From: CAZLQF01 sp964561545 | GTDB lineage: Bacteria > Bacteroidota > Bacteroidia > CAILMK01 > CAYYUA01 | Assembly: GCA_964561545.1 (NCBI GenBank) | Contig: CAZLQF010000012.1 | Coordinates: 1-64,000 of the forward strand | DNA length: 64,000 bases | Reading direction: 5' to 3' | In this document: piece after piece, positions 42,838 through 51,195 of the stretch | How positions within the stretch are numbered: the first letter of the stretch is position 1 | How the letters are laid out: each line of letters opens with the position of its first letter | Made by a program: the position numbers and the translations under genes | The notes under the pieces: generated by a model | Seen by the model: the letters and a program-made list of their open reading frames with translations, nothing else | What the model was told of the DNA's origin: nothing | Databases searched by the model: none

Positions 42838-43782
42838 TTACTGATCCGGATCTACCTGCGGCAATTCTTCTTTTTGGTCTTTTTTTGCCATAATGATGCT
42901 TTTGTTCAATTCATAGCCAATAATTAGCACGATGGCAGTAATGTAGAGCCATATCATAAGGACAATAAGGGTTCCCAACGAGCCATAAAATTTATTGTAT
43001 TGGCTAAAGTTCTCTACATAAAAAGCAAACCCATAAGATGAAATTAGGATGAGCAACGTAGCAAGAAAAGCCCCGGACGAGAACAAACTCAGGCGGCTTT
43101 CTTTATCACTACCAAAGAAATAAAGCAATGAAACTCCCATAAAGATAATTAAAAGAATGATGACAATCTGAAATAGCTTTAAGACCATTTTATTAACATC
43201 GTCCTCAAAAAGCTTTGTATCGAAAAGGTTGCTCAACAAAATTTCGCCACCGATGAAAATAACAATACCCAAAACCAGCAACGAGATAAGCACTAACATC
43301 AAGGCAAAAGAGGTAATCCAAAGCAGCCAAAAAGGACGCGTTTCAAAACGGTTAAAAGAATCAATTAGAGAATTAATACCATTGGTGGCAAAATAGACGG
43401 TAAATAAAAAACCAATGGACATAAGCCCTCCTCTTTGTGTTTCCAGGATATCTATAACGGTTGTTTCGATGGTTTTAAATGCACTGTTAGGCATAAGTTC
43501 CCGAAGCATGGCCATCACCTCTTGCGACAGGTTCTCTACTGGAATATAAGGGATCAAAGTAAATAAAGAAATAAAGGCCGGAACCAGGGCAAGAAAGAAA
43601 TTAAAAGCAATTGCAGAAGCCCTTACTGACACATTTTCATTGACCAGTTGAGTGGTAAAAAATTTAACGACATAAAGGATAGGTATCCCTCCAAACCCGG
43701 GAATCACAATTTTCTTTAGTAAGTCAATTAAGCCTCTGTATGGAGCAATCTTATTATATAAATATTCGTGAATCCGGTTCAT
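42838..43782 (-). CDS. YihY/BrkB-family membrane protein
   Basis: A 314-residue inner-membrane protein of the YihY (formerly RNase BN-like) family. After a 45-residue hydrophilic start come the family motif VSVRASAIAFNFFLALVPAFISLFTLIPYI and about five further membrane helices, ending in SLGTLIVLMIWLYITAIVLIIGYELN, the conserved C-terminal pair. The tail is charged. The family was once misassigned as ribonuclease BN; its actual function is unknown. It is the last gene of the six-gene series that starts with the MBL hydrolase, 6 bases after the thioesterase gene. Confidence 0.9.
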   Translation of the reverse strand: MNRIHEYLYNKIAPYRGLIDLLKKIVIPGFGGIPILYVVKFFTTQLVNENVSVRASAIAFNFFLALVPAFISLFTLIPYIPVENLSQEVMAMLRELMPNSAFKTIETTVIDILETQRGGLMSIGFLFTVYFATNGINSLIDSFNRFETRPFWLLWITSFALMLVLISLLVLGIVIFIGGEILLSNLFDTKLFEDDVNKMVLKLFQIVIILLIIFMGVSLLYFFGSDKESRLSLFSSGAFLATLLILISSYGFAFYVENFSQYNKFYGSLGTLIVLMIWLYITAIVLIIGYELNKSIIMAKKDQKEELPQVDPDQ

Positions 43783-43788
43783 GATCAG

Positions 43789-44190
43789 TTAAAAATAAGC
43801 CTTTAATTTTTCTTGCATCCATTTTGGCATTCTAGAAGGCTTTTGCTTGATAGTATCGTAAAATATAAGTTCAGTAAAGCCTTTATTTAACAATTCAGTT
43901 GCACGATAAATTTCATAGTTAAACTTAATCCTAACACCCGGCATTTCGGGAATGATGGTTTTGACGGTAAGAAGGTCATCATAAATGGCGGGTTTCAGAT
44001 ATTGGCATTGCATGTTCAATACAGGCAGATTAACACCACTATCTTCCAGTTCTTTATAGGAGAAATCAAGGTTCCGAAAAGCTTCTACCCGGCCAATCTC
44101 ATAGTATTGCGCATAGTTGCCGTAGTAAGCATAACCCATCCGGTCTGTTTCGCTGTAACGTACCCTTATTTGTACATGATGTACATACAT
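43789..44190 (-). CDS. Acyl-CoA thioesterase (4HBT/YbgC-like)
   Basis: A 133-residue hot-dog-fold thioesterase. The signature RYSETDRMGYAYYGNYAQYYEIGRVE contains the Asp at the catalytic position of 4-hydroxybenzoyl-CoA thioesterases and the YYE-R helix. The substrate is unknown; YbgC relatives hydrolyse short acyl-CoA or acyl carrier protein and are tied to the Tol-Pal system, which is absent here. Its ATG overlaps the mltG stop by one base (TAATG), so translation is coupled. Followed after 6 bases by the yihY gene. Confidence 0.9.
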   Translation of the reverse strand: MYVHHVQIRVRYSETDRMGYAYYGNYAQYYEIGRVEAFRNLDFSYKELEDSGVNLPVLNMQCQYLKPAIYDDLLTVKTIIPEMPGVRIKFNYEIYRATELLNKGFTELIFYDTIKQKPSRMPKWMQEKLKAYF

Positions 44191-45248
44191 TAGTAAATGT
44201 TTCTTTTATTCAAAGCTCTTTGGTATTCGTTGGCTCGATTGATGTGCTCGCGCAGGGTTTTGGAAAAATGATGATAACCAGATAGATCCGCTTTGGCAGA
44301 GAAGTACATGTATTCATGGTCTTCAGCATTGAGGACGGCATCGATGGCTTGGATCTGGGGAACAACGATGGGACCTGGCGGCAATCCTTTATTCTGATAC
44401 GTGTTGTAAGGAGATTGAATGGTTTTATCCTTATTATATATCCGGTTGACCTCTTCCCGATCTTCTACCAAATACTTGAGGGTCGGATCAGCTTGAAGTT
44501 TCCATCCTCTTTTTAACCTATTCAAATAAACTCCAGCAATCGTAGGCCACTCTTCTTGTTTATTGCTTTCTTCCTGCACAATTGAAGCCAGAATAATTAC
44601 CTCTCGCTTGGTTAGGTTAATTGCATCAGCCTTTTTTATTCTTTCCTGGGTCCAGAATTTTTGATATTCCGTGTGCATTCGGTTATAAAACTCCCTTGCT
44701 GAAGTATTCCAATAGAATTTGTAAGTATTGGGAATAATCATGGCAAGAAAATCTTCTGTATTGAAACCAAATTTATCTACATAATTAGAATCATTGGCCA
44801 ATTTTAAAACTTTCGAGGAATCTGCTTCAAGGTGAGAACCCGTTAAACCTGCTAATTCAGGTTTATACCGAATTCTATGGATGGTGAATTTAATAGGCTT
44901 TTGCTTACCTGAACGCAGTAATTCAACCAATTCTTTATGGCTCATACCATCTTTGATGGCATAACGACCCGGATTGATATGATTGAGATACTTCATCCAT
45001 TTAGCGACCATTGTAAATGCCGAAGTATCGGCTATAAGGTTATTTTGGTACAGCTTGCTTTTAACATCATTGTAATCAGCTTCTGAGGGTATATAAAAAT
45101 CAACTTGTTGCCGAGGTAGATCAACCGATGGGCCAAAAACTTTTTGATAGGTTTGGTAAGCCCAATAACCTCCTCCAGTAATTGCTAGTAAAAGGATCGC
45201 TACCAATAAAATTTTCCAATTTAAAATACGCCTGCCACGGTTTCCCAT
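44190..45248 (-). CDS. mltG: Endolytic murein transglycosylase MltG
   Basis: MltG cuts nascent glycan strands near the membrane and limits their length. The 352-residue protein has one N-terminal membrane helix (about residues 10-30), a LysM-like middle domain and the catalytic domain with ILASIVQEESNKQEEW (catalytic Glu in this block), IAGVYLNRLKRGWKLQADPTLKY, SPYNTYQNKGLPPGPI and the C-terminal YMYFSAKADLSGYHHFSKTL. All family blocks are present in order. It follows the multihaem cytochrome gene by 21 bases and overlaps the thioesterase gene by one. Confidence 0.95.
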   Translation of the reverse strand: MGNRGRRILNWKILLVAILLLAITGGGYWAYQTYQKVFGPSVDLPRQQVDFYIPSEADYNDVKSKLYQNNLIADTSAFTMVAKWMKYLNHINPGRYAIKDGMSHKELVELLRSGKQKPIKFTIHRIRYKPELAGLTGSHLEADSSKVLKLANDSNYVDKFGFNTEDFLAMIIPNTYKFYWNTSAREFYNRMHTEYQKFWTQERIKKADAINLTKREVIILASIVQEESNKQEEWPTIAGVYLNRLKRGWKLQADPTLKYLVEDREEVNRIYNKDKTIQSPYNTYQNKGLPPGPIVVPQIQAIDAVLNAEDHEYMYFSAKADLSGYHHFSKTLREHINRANEYQRALNKRNIY

Positions 45249-45269
45249 AAATAAATGGTGGTTCTTAGT

Positions 45270-47279
45270 TTAACTGTTGGATGCTGATTGAAACTTTTGT
45301 AAAAGTTGTCTGGCTTGAGGCCTTTGATCCGGATATTTCTGAATGATCATTTTTAGTTTGTTAATGGCTGCTTGCTGACGTTTGGTGGCATACAAAACTT
45401 TGGCCATGTTTAATGCTGCAGCGCCATAATCAGGTTTTAAGTTCATTGCTTGCTGAATATGTTCTTCGGCCTTGGCTAATTGTCTATTATTTAAGTAAAT
45501 TAAAGCAAGGTTGTTATGGACCATTGGATTTTTTGGATTTTCTTTTAAAACGAATTTAAATTCTTTTTCAGCATTGCTTAAAGCTTTTTGCTTAAGATAT
45601 AGGTTCCCAAGTTTTTTATGAAAATTCAAGTTGTAAGGTTTTTGAGCAATGGCCTTTTGGTAAAATGCAATGGCTTTTTGGGCCCGCCCAATATGGTCAA
45701 AGGCCTGCCCTATCCGGTAATTGGGCATGGCTTCACTAAATTCGGTGATGCCTTGATTGTTAACAAATTGTACAAGGCGGTTCCAATCTTCTTTAAGGTA
45801 ATAATAGTGTACCCATTCTTGCTTCACTGAATCTGGCGGCAATTGTTGTAAGTAATTGAAAGCCGAATCCAGCAAGTGGGATCTAGCTTCGAATTTTTCA
45901 TAAAAATACAAGTAGGCGCGACCTACGGTTTCATAGCTTGGATCAGGATTGTTGTAGCTTTTGAGTTTGGTAATTTCAAGGTTTTGGTAAGTTTCACGGT
46001 CAAGCTCGACCGTATCATCATCCGGGATGTCGATTTTATGATCGCTAATGCTTACATGCGGGATGTCCAATGTTTTTGATTTTTGCATGTGACATTCCGT
46101 GCAATTGTTGTCATTGATACTTATCCGTTCACTCAAGGGCTTGGCACATTTAACAAGCTCATCTTCCTTTTCTTTCTTATGGCATGATTGGCAGGTTTTG
46201 TTAAAGTATTGGCTGGATGTTGATTCAACACTTTTATGGGGATTATGGCAAGTTATACAGTTAAGTGGTTCGAAAGTTTGATGATCTTGGGTGGATTTGA
46301 AGCATTTGCTTTGCTGCAATCTTTCAGAATGGGAAGCCATGATGAAGGCATCTTCTTTTTTGTAAACGGGACGAAACACATCCATTACACTTGATAAGTT
46401 CATGCCGGGTTTAAAATCAAAAAAAGACTTGCCTTCCTTGAGAACCGCATTGCCTTGAAGGTGGCATCGCTGGCATACGTCATTTTTTAATTGGTTGGGC
46501 AATTTAGATGGATTCACGATGGTATGATCCGTCCCGTTCTCAGTGTCAACAATATTGCCGGCTTGTTTTTCCTTAACATGAAGTTCCCCGGGACCGTGGC
46601 ACCTTTCACAATCAATGCCCGATGGCACATGGCTAAACTTATTTTTAGAGCTGCTTTCAAAATCCGGGTAAGCATTATGGCAACTCATACATTCAATACC
46701 TATTGGACGTGTAAATCTTGAATTGTTGCCAAGCTCATAGCCCGGTGGTAGATCCCATTGCTCTTCTTGGGTGTAAAAAGTAAATGGGGCTTGGTAGATG
46801 TACCCATTCACCGCATACATATGGGAGTTGGTATGCTGTCCCGAGCCTATGATGTAATCTATTTGTTCCACTCTTTTAAAGGTGGTATCACCCTGCCCAT
46901 TTACTTTGAATTCCTTGACATATAGATCATTTTCCTTCCAAAATGGCTTGTAATAAAGGTTTTTAAAGGAATCGTAAACCAGTTGATGGCCATCAAATCT
47001 TCCGGCACTTTTAGCTTTATGGGCCGTATCAAAAGATTGGCCCATACCGGTCTTTTTAAAACTTTGGTATTTGTCTTCGTGGCATTGTCGGCATTTCTGC
47101 ATACCCACATAATCAATAGTGTCATGCAAGTTTTTAAATTGGCTGGCCCTTTCTATTTGTTGATTTTCAGATTGCTCTGTTTTTTGAGGATCATTAGAGC
47201 CACATCGCAGGCCTATTGCAACCATTGTGATCAAGCCAATGGTATAAAAAACAATATATCCAGCTTTTGCTCCCTTCAT
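45270..47279 (-). CDS. Seven-haem cytochrome c with TPR domain
   Basis: A 669-residue exported protein. It has an N-terminal hydrophobic helix (residues 7-24) serving as signal or anchor; the Cys after it is preceded by Arg, so it is not a good lipobox. Seven CxxCH motifs follow: CRQCH, CMSCH, CERCH, CQRCH, CITCH, CQSCH and CTECH, between about residues 60 and 400. From about residue 480 the protein is TPR, for example AIAFYQKAIAQKPYNLNFHKKLGNLYLKQ and NLALIYLNNRQLAKAEEHI. Cytochrome c554-type haem proteins fused to TPRs are annotated in several phyla as periplasmic electron carriers, some with nitrite or hydroxylamine activity; no such activity can be assigned here. It sits 6 bases after the NFACT gene, an odd neighbour. 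Confidence 0.88.
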   Translation of the reverse strand: MKGAKAGYIVFYTIGLITMVAIGLRCGSNDPQKTEQSENQQIERASQFKNLHDTIDYVGMQKCRQCHEDKYQSFKKTGMGQSFDTAHKAKSAGRFDGHQLVYDSFKNLYYKPFWKENDLYVKEFKVNGQGDTTFKRVEQIDYIIGSGQHTNSHMYAVNGYIYQAPFTFYTQEEQWDLPPGYELGNNSRFTRPIGIECMSCHNAYPDFESSSKNKFSHVPSGIDCERCHGPGELHVKEKQAGNIVDTENGTDHTIVNPSKLPNQLKNDVCQRCHLQGNAVLKEGKSFFDFKPGMNLSSVMDVFRPVYKKEDAFIMASHSERLQQSKCFKSTQDHQTFEPLNCITCHNPHKSVESTSSQYFNKTCQSCHKKEKEDELVKCAKPLSERISINDNNCTECHMQKSKTLDIPHVSISDHKIDIPDDDTVELDRETYQNLEITKLKSYNNPDPSYETVGRAYLYFYEKFEARSHLLDSAFNYLQQLPPDSVKQEWVHYYYLKEDWNRLVQFVNNQGITEFSEAMPNYRIGQAFDHIGRAQKAIAFYQKAIAQKPYNLNFHKKLGNLYLKQKALSNAEKEFKFVLKENPKNPMVHNNLALIYLNNRQLAKAEEHIQQAMNLKPDYGAAALNMAKVLYATKRQQAAINKLKMIIQKYPDQRPQARQLLQKFQSASNS

Positions 47280-47285
47280 GCGATT

Positions 47286-48899
47286 TTAGTGCGCTTCAGC
47301 CCATTGTTGAGGTTCTGCTAATAACACTTCTTCAAATTTATAGTTTACTTGGCCAGGATCTGCACCTCTTGGCTTCCAAACATGCTTGCGCAAGGTATAA
47401 AGTATTGGGCACATGGCCTCGCCTTTTCCCTTAGAATAATAAGCGGCCAGCTGGGCAGCTTTTTCAATAATTTCCTTTGGGTAGTGTTCGCTACCTTTGT
47501 TTTTAACAATGACATGGGATCCATGTTGATCCTTGGCATGTAACCAAAGATCTTTTTTAGAACCATATTTAAAGGTAACCTCATCATTACTTTTGGCTCC
47601 CTTGCCTACAAGTATTTTGTAGTCATTCCATGTAAATTGCCTGTAAGGCGTTGATGGTTGCTCTTTGAGCTTTTTATTTCGGGAAGTTTTTAGCTGCGAT
47701 TTTATATCATTAAGTACTTTTAGGCTTGATGCATTGTCAACTTCATCGATCAAATACTCTACGCGCTCCATTTCTTGTTGGTAATGATTAATCTTTTCTT
47801 CCAGTTTTTCAAGCTCTATGCCTTGGTTCTTGGATTTTTTGTAAAACCGTTCTGCATTTTCTTGGGGGCTTAGCTCGCGTTTTAAAGGAATTTTAACAGG
47901 TTTTCCCGAATAAAAGTCGTTGAACGCTACTTCAGTAGATCCGGATTCAATTTCATGTAGATGCGCCATAATAAGGTCTCCCATGGTCCGGTAATCCTGA
48001 TCGTTCATGAGTTTATCCAACCGTTGCTCCGAGGATTTCAGGGATTTCTGCAGATTTTTCCTTTGGTTTTTAAGGTTTTGTAAAATTTGCTCGCGTTCCT
48101 TAAGTAAATTCAGGTTTTTTAAATAGGCCTTCGCATAAGCTGCAAGGGCATCCTCTGCTAATGAGAACCTGTTAAGGATAGTGCCTTTTTCAAGAACGGT
48201 TAATTTTATTGAAGGATCGTATTTATGCGCATAATCGGGATCATCGGCCAATAAAAATTCCTTTTTGTTCAATTGATCAAGTAGTTGCTGAATTAATTGC
48301 CATTGCTGATCAGGTTGCAATTCCGCAATACCATAATTTTCAAGCCAATGATAAAAATCTTTTGTAAATGCTGGAAACAAGGTTTTGGTGGCGGTTTTTA
48401 CTTCATGGCCATTTTGAAGTAATTGGTAAAAATGCTCATAAGATTGATCACTTGATTGATGATAAGCTGAGAATAATTTATCATGATCACCTTTGAATTG
48501 TTGCTTAATCATTTTTAAGGGTTGTTCACTATTAAAATGAATGATATTGGCATGGCCTCCATAGAGTTTAAAAACGAGCCTTTGGTCATTGTCCAGAATC
48601 ATATAAAAGCTTCGGTCATTGTCAAACATGTTGACTTCGTAAACCTTAAGTTGGTATAGCGCTTGAAATTGCTGGATGATGTTCTTGTTGGGTTTGTGTT
48701 TTTGACTCCAAAACACAAATGATCGGTAAGATCCTGCAAAAAAGGTTAGAGATCTTAAAGTGTCATTGCGTTGAAATTGAAAAATGAATTCTTGCTTACT
48801 TTGGCTAAAGCAGTCCACCAAAATACTACCTTCAATGAAATTCCGGATCTCACTTATCAAGTGTTTTACCACATAAAAATTATTGGATAAGTCATCCAT
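47286..48899 (-). CDS. NFACT / RqcH-like protein
   Basis: A 537-residue homologue of RqcH/Tae2/NEMF, which recognises stalled 50S subunits carrying peptidyl-tRNA and adds C-terminal alanine tails. The N-terminal NFACT-N domain includes Asp95-Arg96 in FDNDRS, the DR motif needed for tRNA recruitment in RqcH. A helix-hairpin-helix/coiled-coil region covers about 200-390 and the NFACT-R domain (DUF814) is at 420-520 (GKGAKSNDEVTFKYGSKKDLWLHAKD, GSHVIVKNKG, YSKGKGEAMCPILYT). Older annotations call this family fibronectin-binding. ATG start; two bases after the MBL hydrolase gene. Confidence 0.92.
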   Translation of the reverse strand: MDDLSNNFYVVKHLISEIRNFIEGSILVDCFSQSKQEFIFQFQRNDTLRSLTFFAGSYRSFVFWSQKHKPNKNIIQQFQALYQLKVYEVNMFDNDRSFYMILDNDQRLVFKLYGGHANIIHFNSEQPLKMIKQQFKGDHDKLFSAYHQSSDQSYEHFYQLLQNGHEVKTATKTLFPAFTKDFYHWLENYGIAELQPDQQWQLIQQLLDQLNKKEFLLADDPDYAHKYDPSIKLTVLEKGTILNRFSLAEDALAAYAKAYLKNLNLLKEREQILQNLKNQRKNLQKSLKSSEQRLDKLMNDQDYRTMGDLIMAHLHEIESGSTEVAFNDFYSGKPVKIPLKRELSPQENAERFYKKSKNQGIELEKLEEKINHYQQEMERVEYLIDEVDNASSLKVLNDIKSQLKTSRNKKLKEQPSTPYRQFTWNDYKILVGKGAKSNDEVTFKYGSKKDLWLHAKDQHGSHVIVKNKGSEHYPKEIIEKAAQLAAYYSKGKGEAMCPILYTLRKHVWKPRGADPGQVNYKFEEVLLAEPQQWAEAH

Positions 48900-48901
48900 G
48901 C

Positions 48902-49669
48902 TTATTTCATTTGAATTTTTAGCCCATCGTAGGCCAAATGGATATTTTCAGGCAGGTCCTGCTCCTCAACTTCGTCATGGGTACCCAACTGATGAGAGAT
49001 ATGGGTTAAATAAGCTTTTTCGGGATTGATGGCTTGGATGTGGTCAATGGCTTCCTGAAGATTAAAATGAGAGAGGTGCTCTTCTTTTCTAAGGGCGTTT
49101 AAAACAATAACCTTAGAGCCTTTAATCTTTTGGATTTCCTCAGGTGGTATGTAGCTAGCATCTGTAATATAGGTGAAGTCACCTATTCTAAAGCCAAAAA
49201 CCGGTAAACGGTAATGATAAACCAAAATAGGAATGAAATGGACCCCGAAAATATTGAAAGGCTGGTTATCAATGGTTTGAAGATCAACTTCAGGCACACC
49301 CGGATATTTTTCACCATAGAACATGTACTCATAAGCATTCTTCAATCTTTTTTGAACTTCCTGGGTGGCATAAATGGGTATATCTTTTTTTTGAAGAAAA
49401 TAATAAGGCCTTATATCATCCAATCCTGCGGTGTGATCTTTGTGTTCATGGGTAAATACAACAGCATCAAGGCTTTCTATTTGCTCTCTTAACATTTGCA
49501 TTCTGAAATCAGGCCCAGTATCTACGACAATACTTCTATCGTTTACGTTTAAATGAATTGATGTTCTAAGCCGCTTATCCTTTAAATTAGTGGATTTACA
49601 TACCTTACAATGACAACCTATTACCGGTACTCCTTGGGATGTTCCTGTCCCTAAAAACTTTATTTCCAA
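48902..49669 (-). CDS. MBL-fold metallohydrolase, PhnP/RNase Z-like (TTG start)
   Basis: A 255-residue beta-lactamase-fold hydrolase. The metal motif is THEHKDHTAGLDD, with a further His late in the protein (YLTHISHQLGTHDE). The N-terminal block GTGTSQGVPVIGCHCKVC, with Cys pairs, is typical of the PhnP-like group, which includes phosphodiesterases acting on cyclic phosphates or RNA. There is no C-P lyase operon here. The start is TTG at 49669: it directly precedes the conserved EIKFLGTG and no ATG is available. It heads the series with NFACT, cytochrome c, mltG, thioesterase and yihY. Confidence 0.88.
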   Translation of the reverse strand: MEIKFLGTGTSQGVPVIGCHCKVCKSTNLKDKRLRTSIHLNVNDRSIVVDTGPDFRMQMLREQIESLDAVVFTHEHKDHTAGLDDIRPYYFLQKKDIPIYATQEVQKRLKNAYEYMFYGEKYPGVPEVDLQTIDNQPFNIFGVHFIPILVYHYRLPVFGFRIGDFTYITDASYIPPEEIQKIKGSKVIVLNALRKEEHLSHFNLQEAIDHIQAINPEKAYLTHISHQLGTHDEVEEQDLPENIHLAYDGLKIQMK

Positions 49670-49849
49670 ATTTTTGTTTTTTGGTTATTGAAAAACAAAT
49701 TTACCATCAAGCCAAGAAGCCACCAATTAATTAAGTTGTTAAAACACTATTTCTTGGCACCAAACAATTAGTGAGTTAATTAAAATATTAGAAAATAAAC
49801 TTTTATAAAAAAAATCAGAATTTACTAGCTTTATAGCTTGTCTTTCTAA

Positions 49850-49857
49850 TATCTTTG
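49850..49857 (+). promoter_or_regulatory. Possible -7 promoter element of the small gene
   Basis: TATCTTTG matches TAnnTTTG exactly and would start a transcript near 49863, just before the leader hairpin. A TTTA 16 bases upstream is a weak -33 candidate. Confidence 0.4.
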
Positions 49858-49872
49858 TTAGTTTTGAAACCA

Positions 49873-49912
49873 TAAGGTTGACTTTATTTTATCAACCTTA
49901 AGGGAATTTTTT
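49873..49912 (+). promoter_or_regulatory. Leader hairpin with T-run
   Basis: A perfect nine-base stem, TAAGGTTGA (49873..49881) and TCAACCTTA (49892..49900), with a ten-base A/T loop, followed by AGGGAA and six T. It would lie within about 20 bases of the inferred transcript start and 80 bases before the small gene's ATG. It could be an attenuator, a 5' stabiliser or simply the terminator of something unseen. Confidence 0.5.
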
Positions 49913-49991
49913 AAGGGGATAACTACCCGTGATGTGCTTAGTTAAATGGGATTTAACTAATGTTTGTTTAATCATTAAAAAATGTAGAGGC

Positions 49992-50216
49992 ATGAAAACT
50001 AGAGAGTTTACACATGTTAACTTACGATTCATGAATTACAAGGGCGAAGATGAAGGTGCAGAAGTTTTGGAAAATCCCGCCTTCGACATTGGCAAAGGGG
50101 ATTTTATCAATTACAACCATTTCACCTACAAAGTCTCACATCGCACCCTGGATTTAGAAAACAATTCGTTTGAAGTCCTATGTTACCGATCAGCTACAGA
50201 TCAGCAAACCTATTAG
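49992..50216 (+). CDS. Small protein of unknown function (74 residues)
   Basis: A 74-residue protein starting MKTREFTHVNLRFMNYKG at the ATG at 49992; an upstream in-frame ATG at 49929 would add 21 residues and seems less likely. It is mostly alternating polar and hydrophobic residues, suggesting beta strands (DFINYNHFTYKVSHRTLDL, NSFEVLCYR), with an acidic loop EDEGAEVLENP. There is one Cys, no signal peptide and no membrane helix. I do not recognise the family. It is supported as a gene by its protein-like composition and by its frame: promoter-like TATCTTTG and a leader hairpin upstream, and a strong terminator 68 bases downstream, making an isolated short transcription unit. Confidence 0.6.
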   Translation: MKTREFTHVNLRFMNYKGEDEGAEVLENPAFDIGKGDFINYNHFTYKVSHRTLDLENNSFEVLCYRSATDQQTY

Positions 50217-50283
50217 CGTTACGAAAACGGTAGCCCATTGGTTGCTTCAAAAATTATTTTTTTGAAAGTAGCACGTTAATGAT

Positions 50284-50341
50284 GGGGGGTGTAATCGGTG
50301 ATTGAATAAACTTTTCAATTGGATGCACCCCCCTATTTTTT
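50284..50341 (+). terminator. Strong terminator of the small gene
   Basis: An eight-base outer stem GGGGGGTG (50284..50291) and CACCCCCC (50326..50333), a second inner stem ATTGAA/TTCAAT, then TATTTTTT. The G/C-only outer stem is exceptional in this AT-rich window. It lies 68 bases past the 74-residue gene and ends 31 bases before the ung start. Confidence 0.85.
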
Positions 50342-50372
50342 GAAGGGTTATATTTGTGGCAAAACCATAAAT

Positions 50373-51065
50373 ATGGCGCAAGGACAAAACGCCCAACCCG
50401 ATATTGATCAAAGCTGGATTCCTTACCTGGAAGATCAATTTGAAGCGGATTATTTTAACTCGCTCAAGCAATCTTTACAGGAAGAAAAGCGAAACGGATA
50501 TACCATTTATCCACCTGGAAAAGAGATCTTCAGGGCATTTAATGAAACCCCTTTCGATCAATTAAAAGTTGTGATCATTGGGCAGGATCCTTATCATGGC
50601 CTGAAACAGGCCAATGGCTTGTGTTTTTCGGTTCATAAGGGAATTAAATTTCCTCCAAGTTTGATGAACATTTTTCATGAAATTAAAAATGACCTTGGCA
50701 TTAACATTCCGCCTCATGGTGATTTGGAAAAATGGGCCCAGCAAGGTGTTTTGCTCCTTAATGCCATGCTCACCGTTAGGGCTGGGGAGGCAGGTTCTCA
50801 TCGAAAGCTTGGTTGGGAAAATTTTACCAACAGTGTTATAGAACAAGTTTCCCAGCAAAAAGAAGGCGTGGTATTTATGCTTTGGGGGAAATTTGCCCAG
50901 GAAAAGCAAGCCTTAATAAATGAAGATCAACACTTTATTTTAGAGGCTCCCCACCCCTCTCCTTTTTCAGCAAATAAAGGATTCTTTGGATGTGGTCATT
51001 TTTCAAAAGCAAATGAAATCCTTAAAAGCATTGGTCGAAGCCCAATAGATTGGAAACTTGATTAA
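50373..51065 (+). CDS. ung: Uracil-DNA glycosylase
   Basis: Family 1 UDG, which removes uracil from DNA as the first step of base-excision repair. The 230-residue protein has the catalytic motif GQDPYHG (Asp acting on water), FSVHKGIKFPPSL, GVLLLNAMLTVRAG and VFMLWGKFAQ, and the leucine-loop motif HPSPFSA with the catalytic His. The ATG at 50373 gives a normal length; an upstream start at 50319 would lie inside the preceding terminator. Monocistronic, convergent with the unknown gene at 51196. Confidence 0.97.
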   Translation: MAQGQNAQPDIDQSWIPYLEDQFEADYFNSLKQSLQEEKRNGYTIYPPGKEIFRAFNETPFDQLKVVIIGQDPYHGLKQANGLCFSVHKGIKFPPSLMNIFHEIKNDLGINIPPHGDLEKWAQQGVLLLNAMLTVRAGEAGSHRKLGWENFTNSVIEQVSQQKEGVVFMLWGKFAQEKQALINEDQHFILEAPHPSPFSANKGFFGCGHFSKANEILKSIGRSPIDWKLD

Positions 51066-51195
51066 ATTAAATAAAATGGGTATAAAATTTAATAAAACGT
51101 TCATTTCCCTTTAAAAACCCAATTTTAATTTACCTTATTGTAAGTGGTGCTATTTAGCTTTTAATTAGGTGTTCAGCTGAGAGCCGGATCCATCT

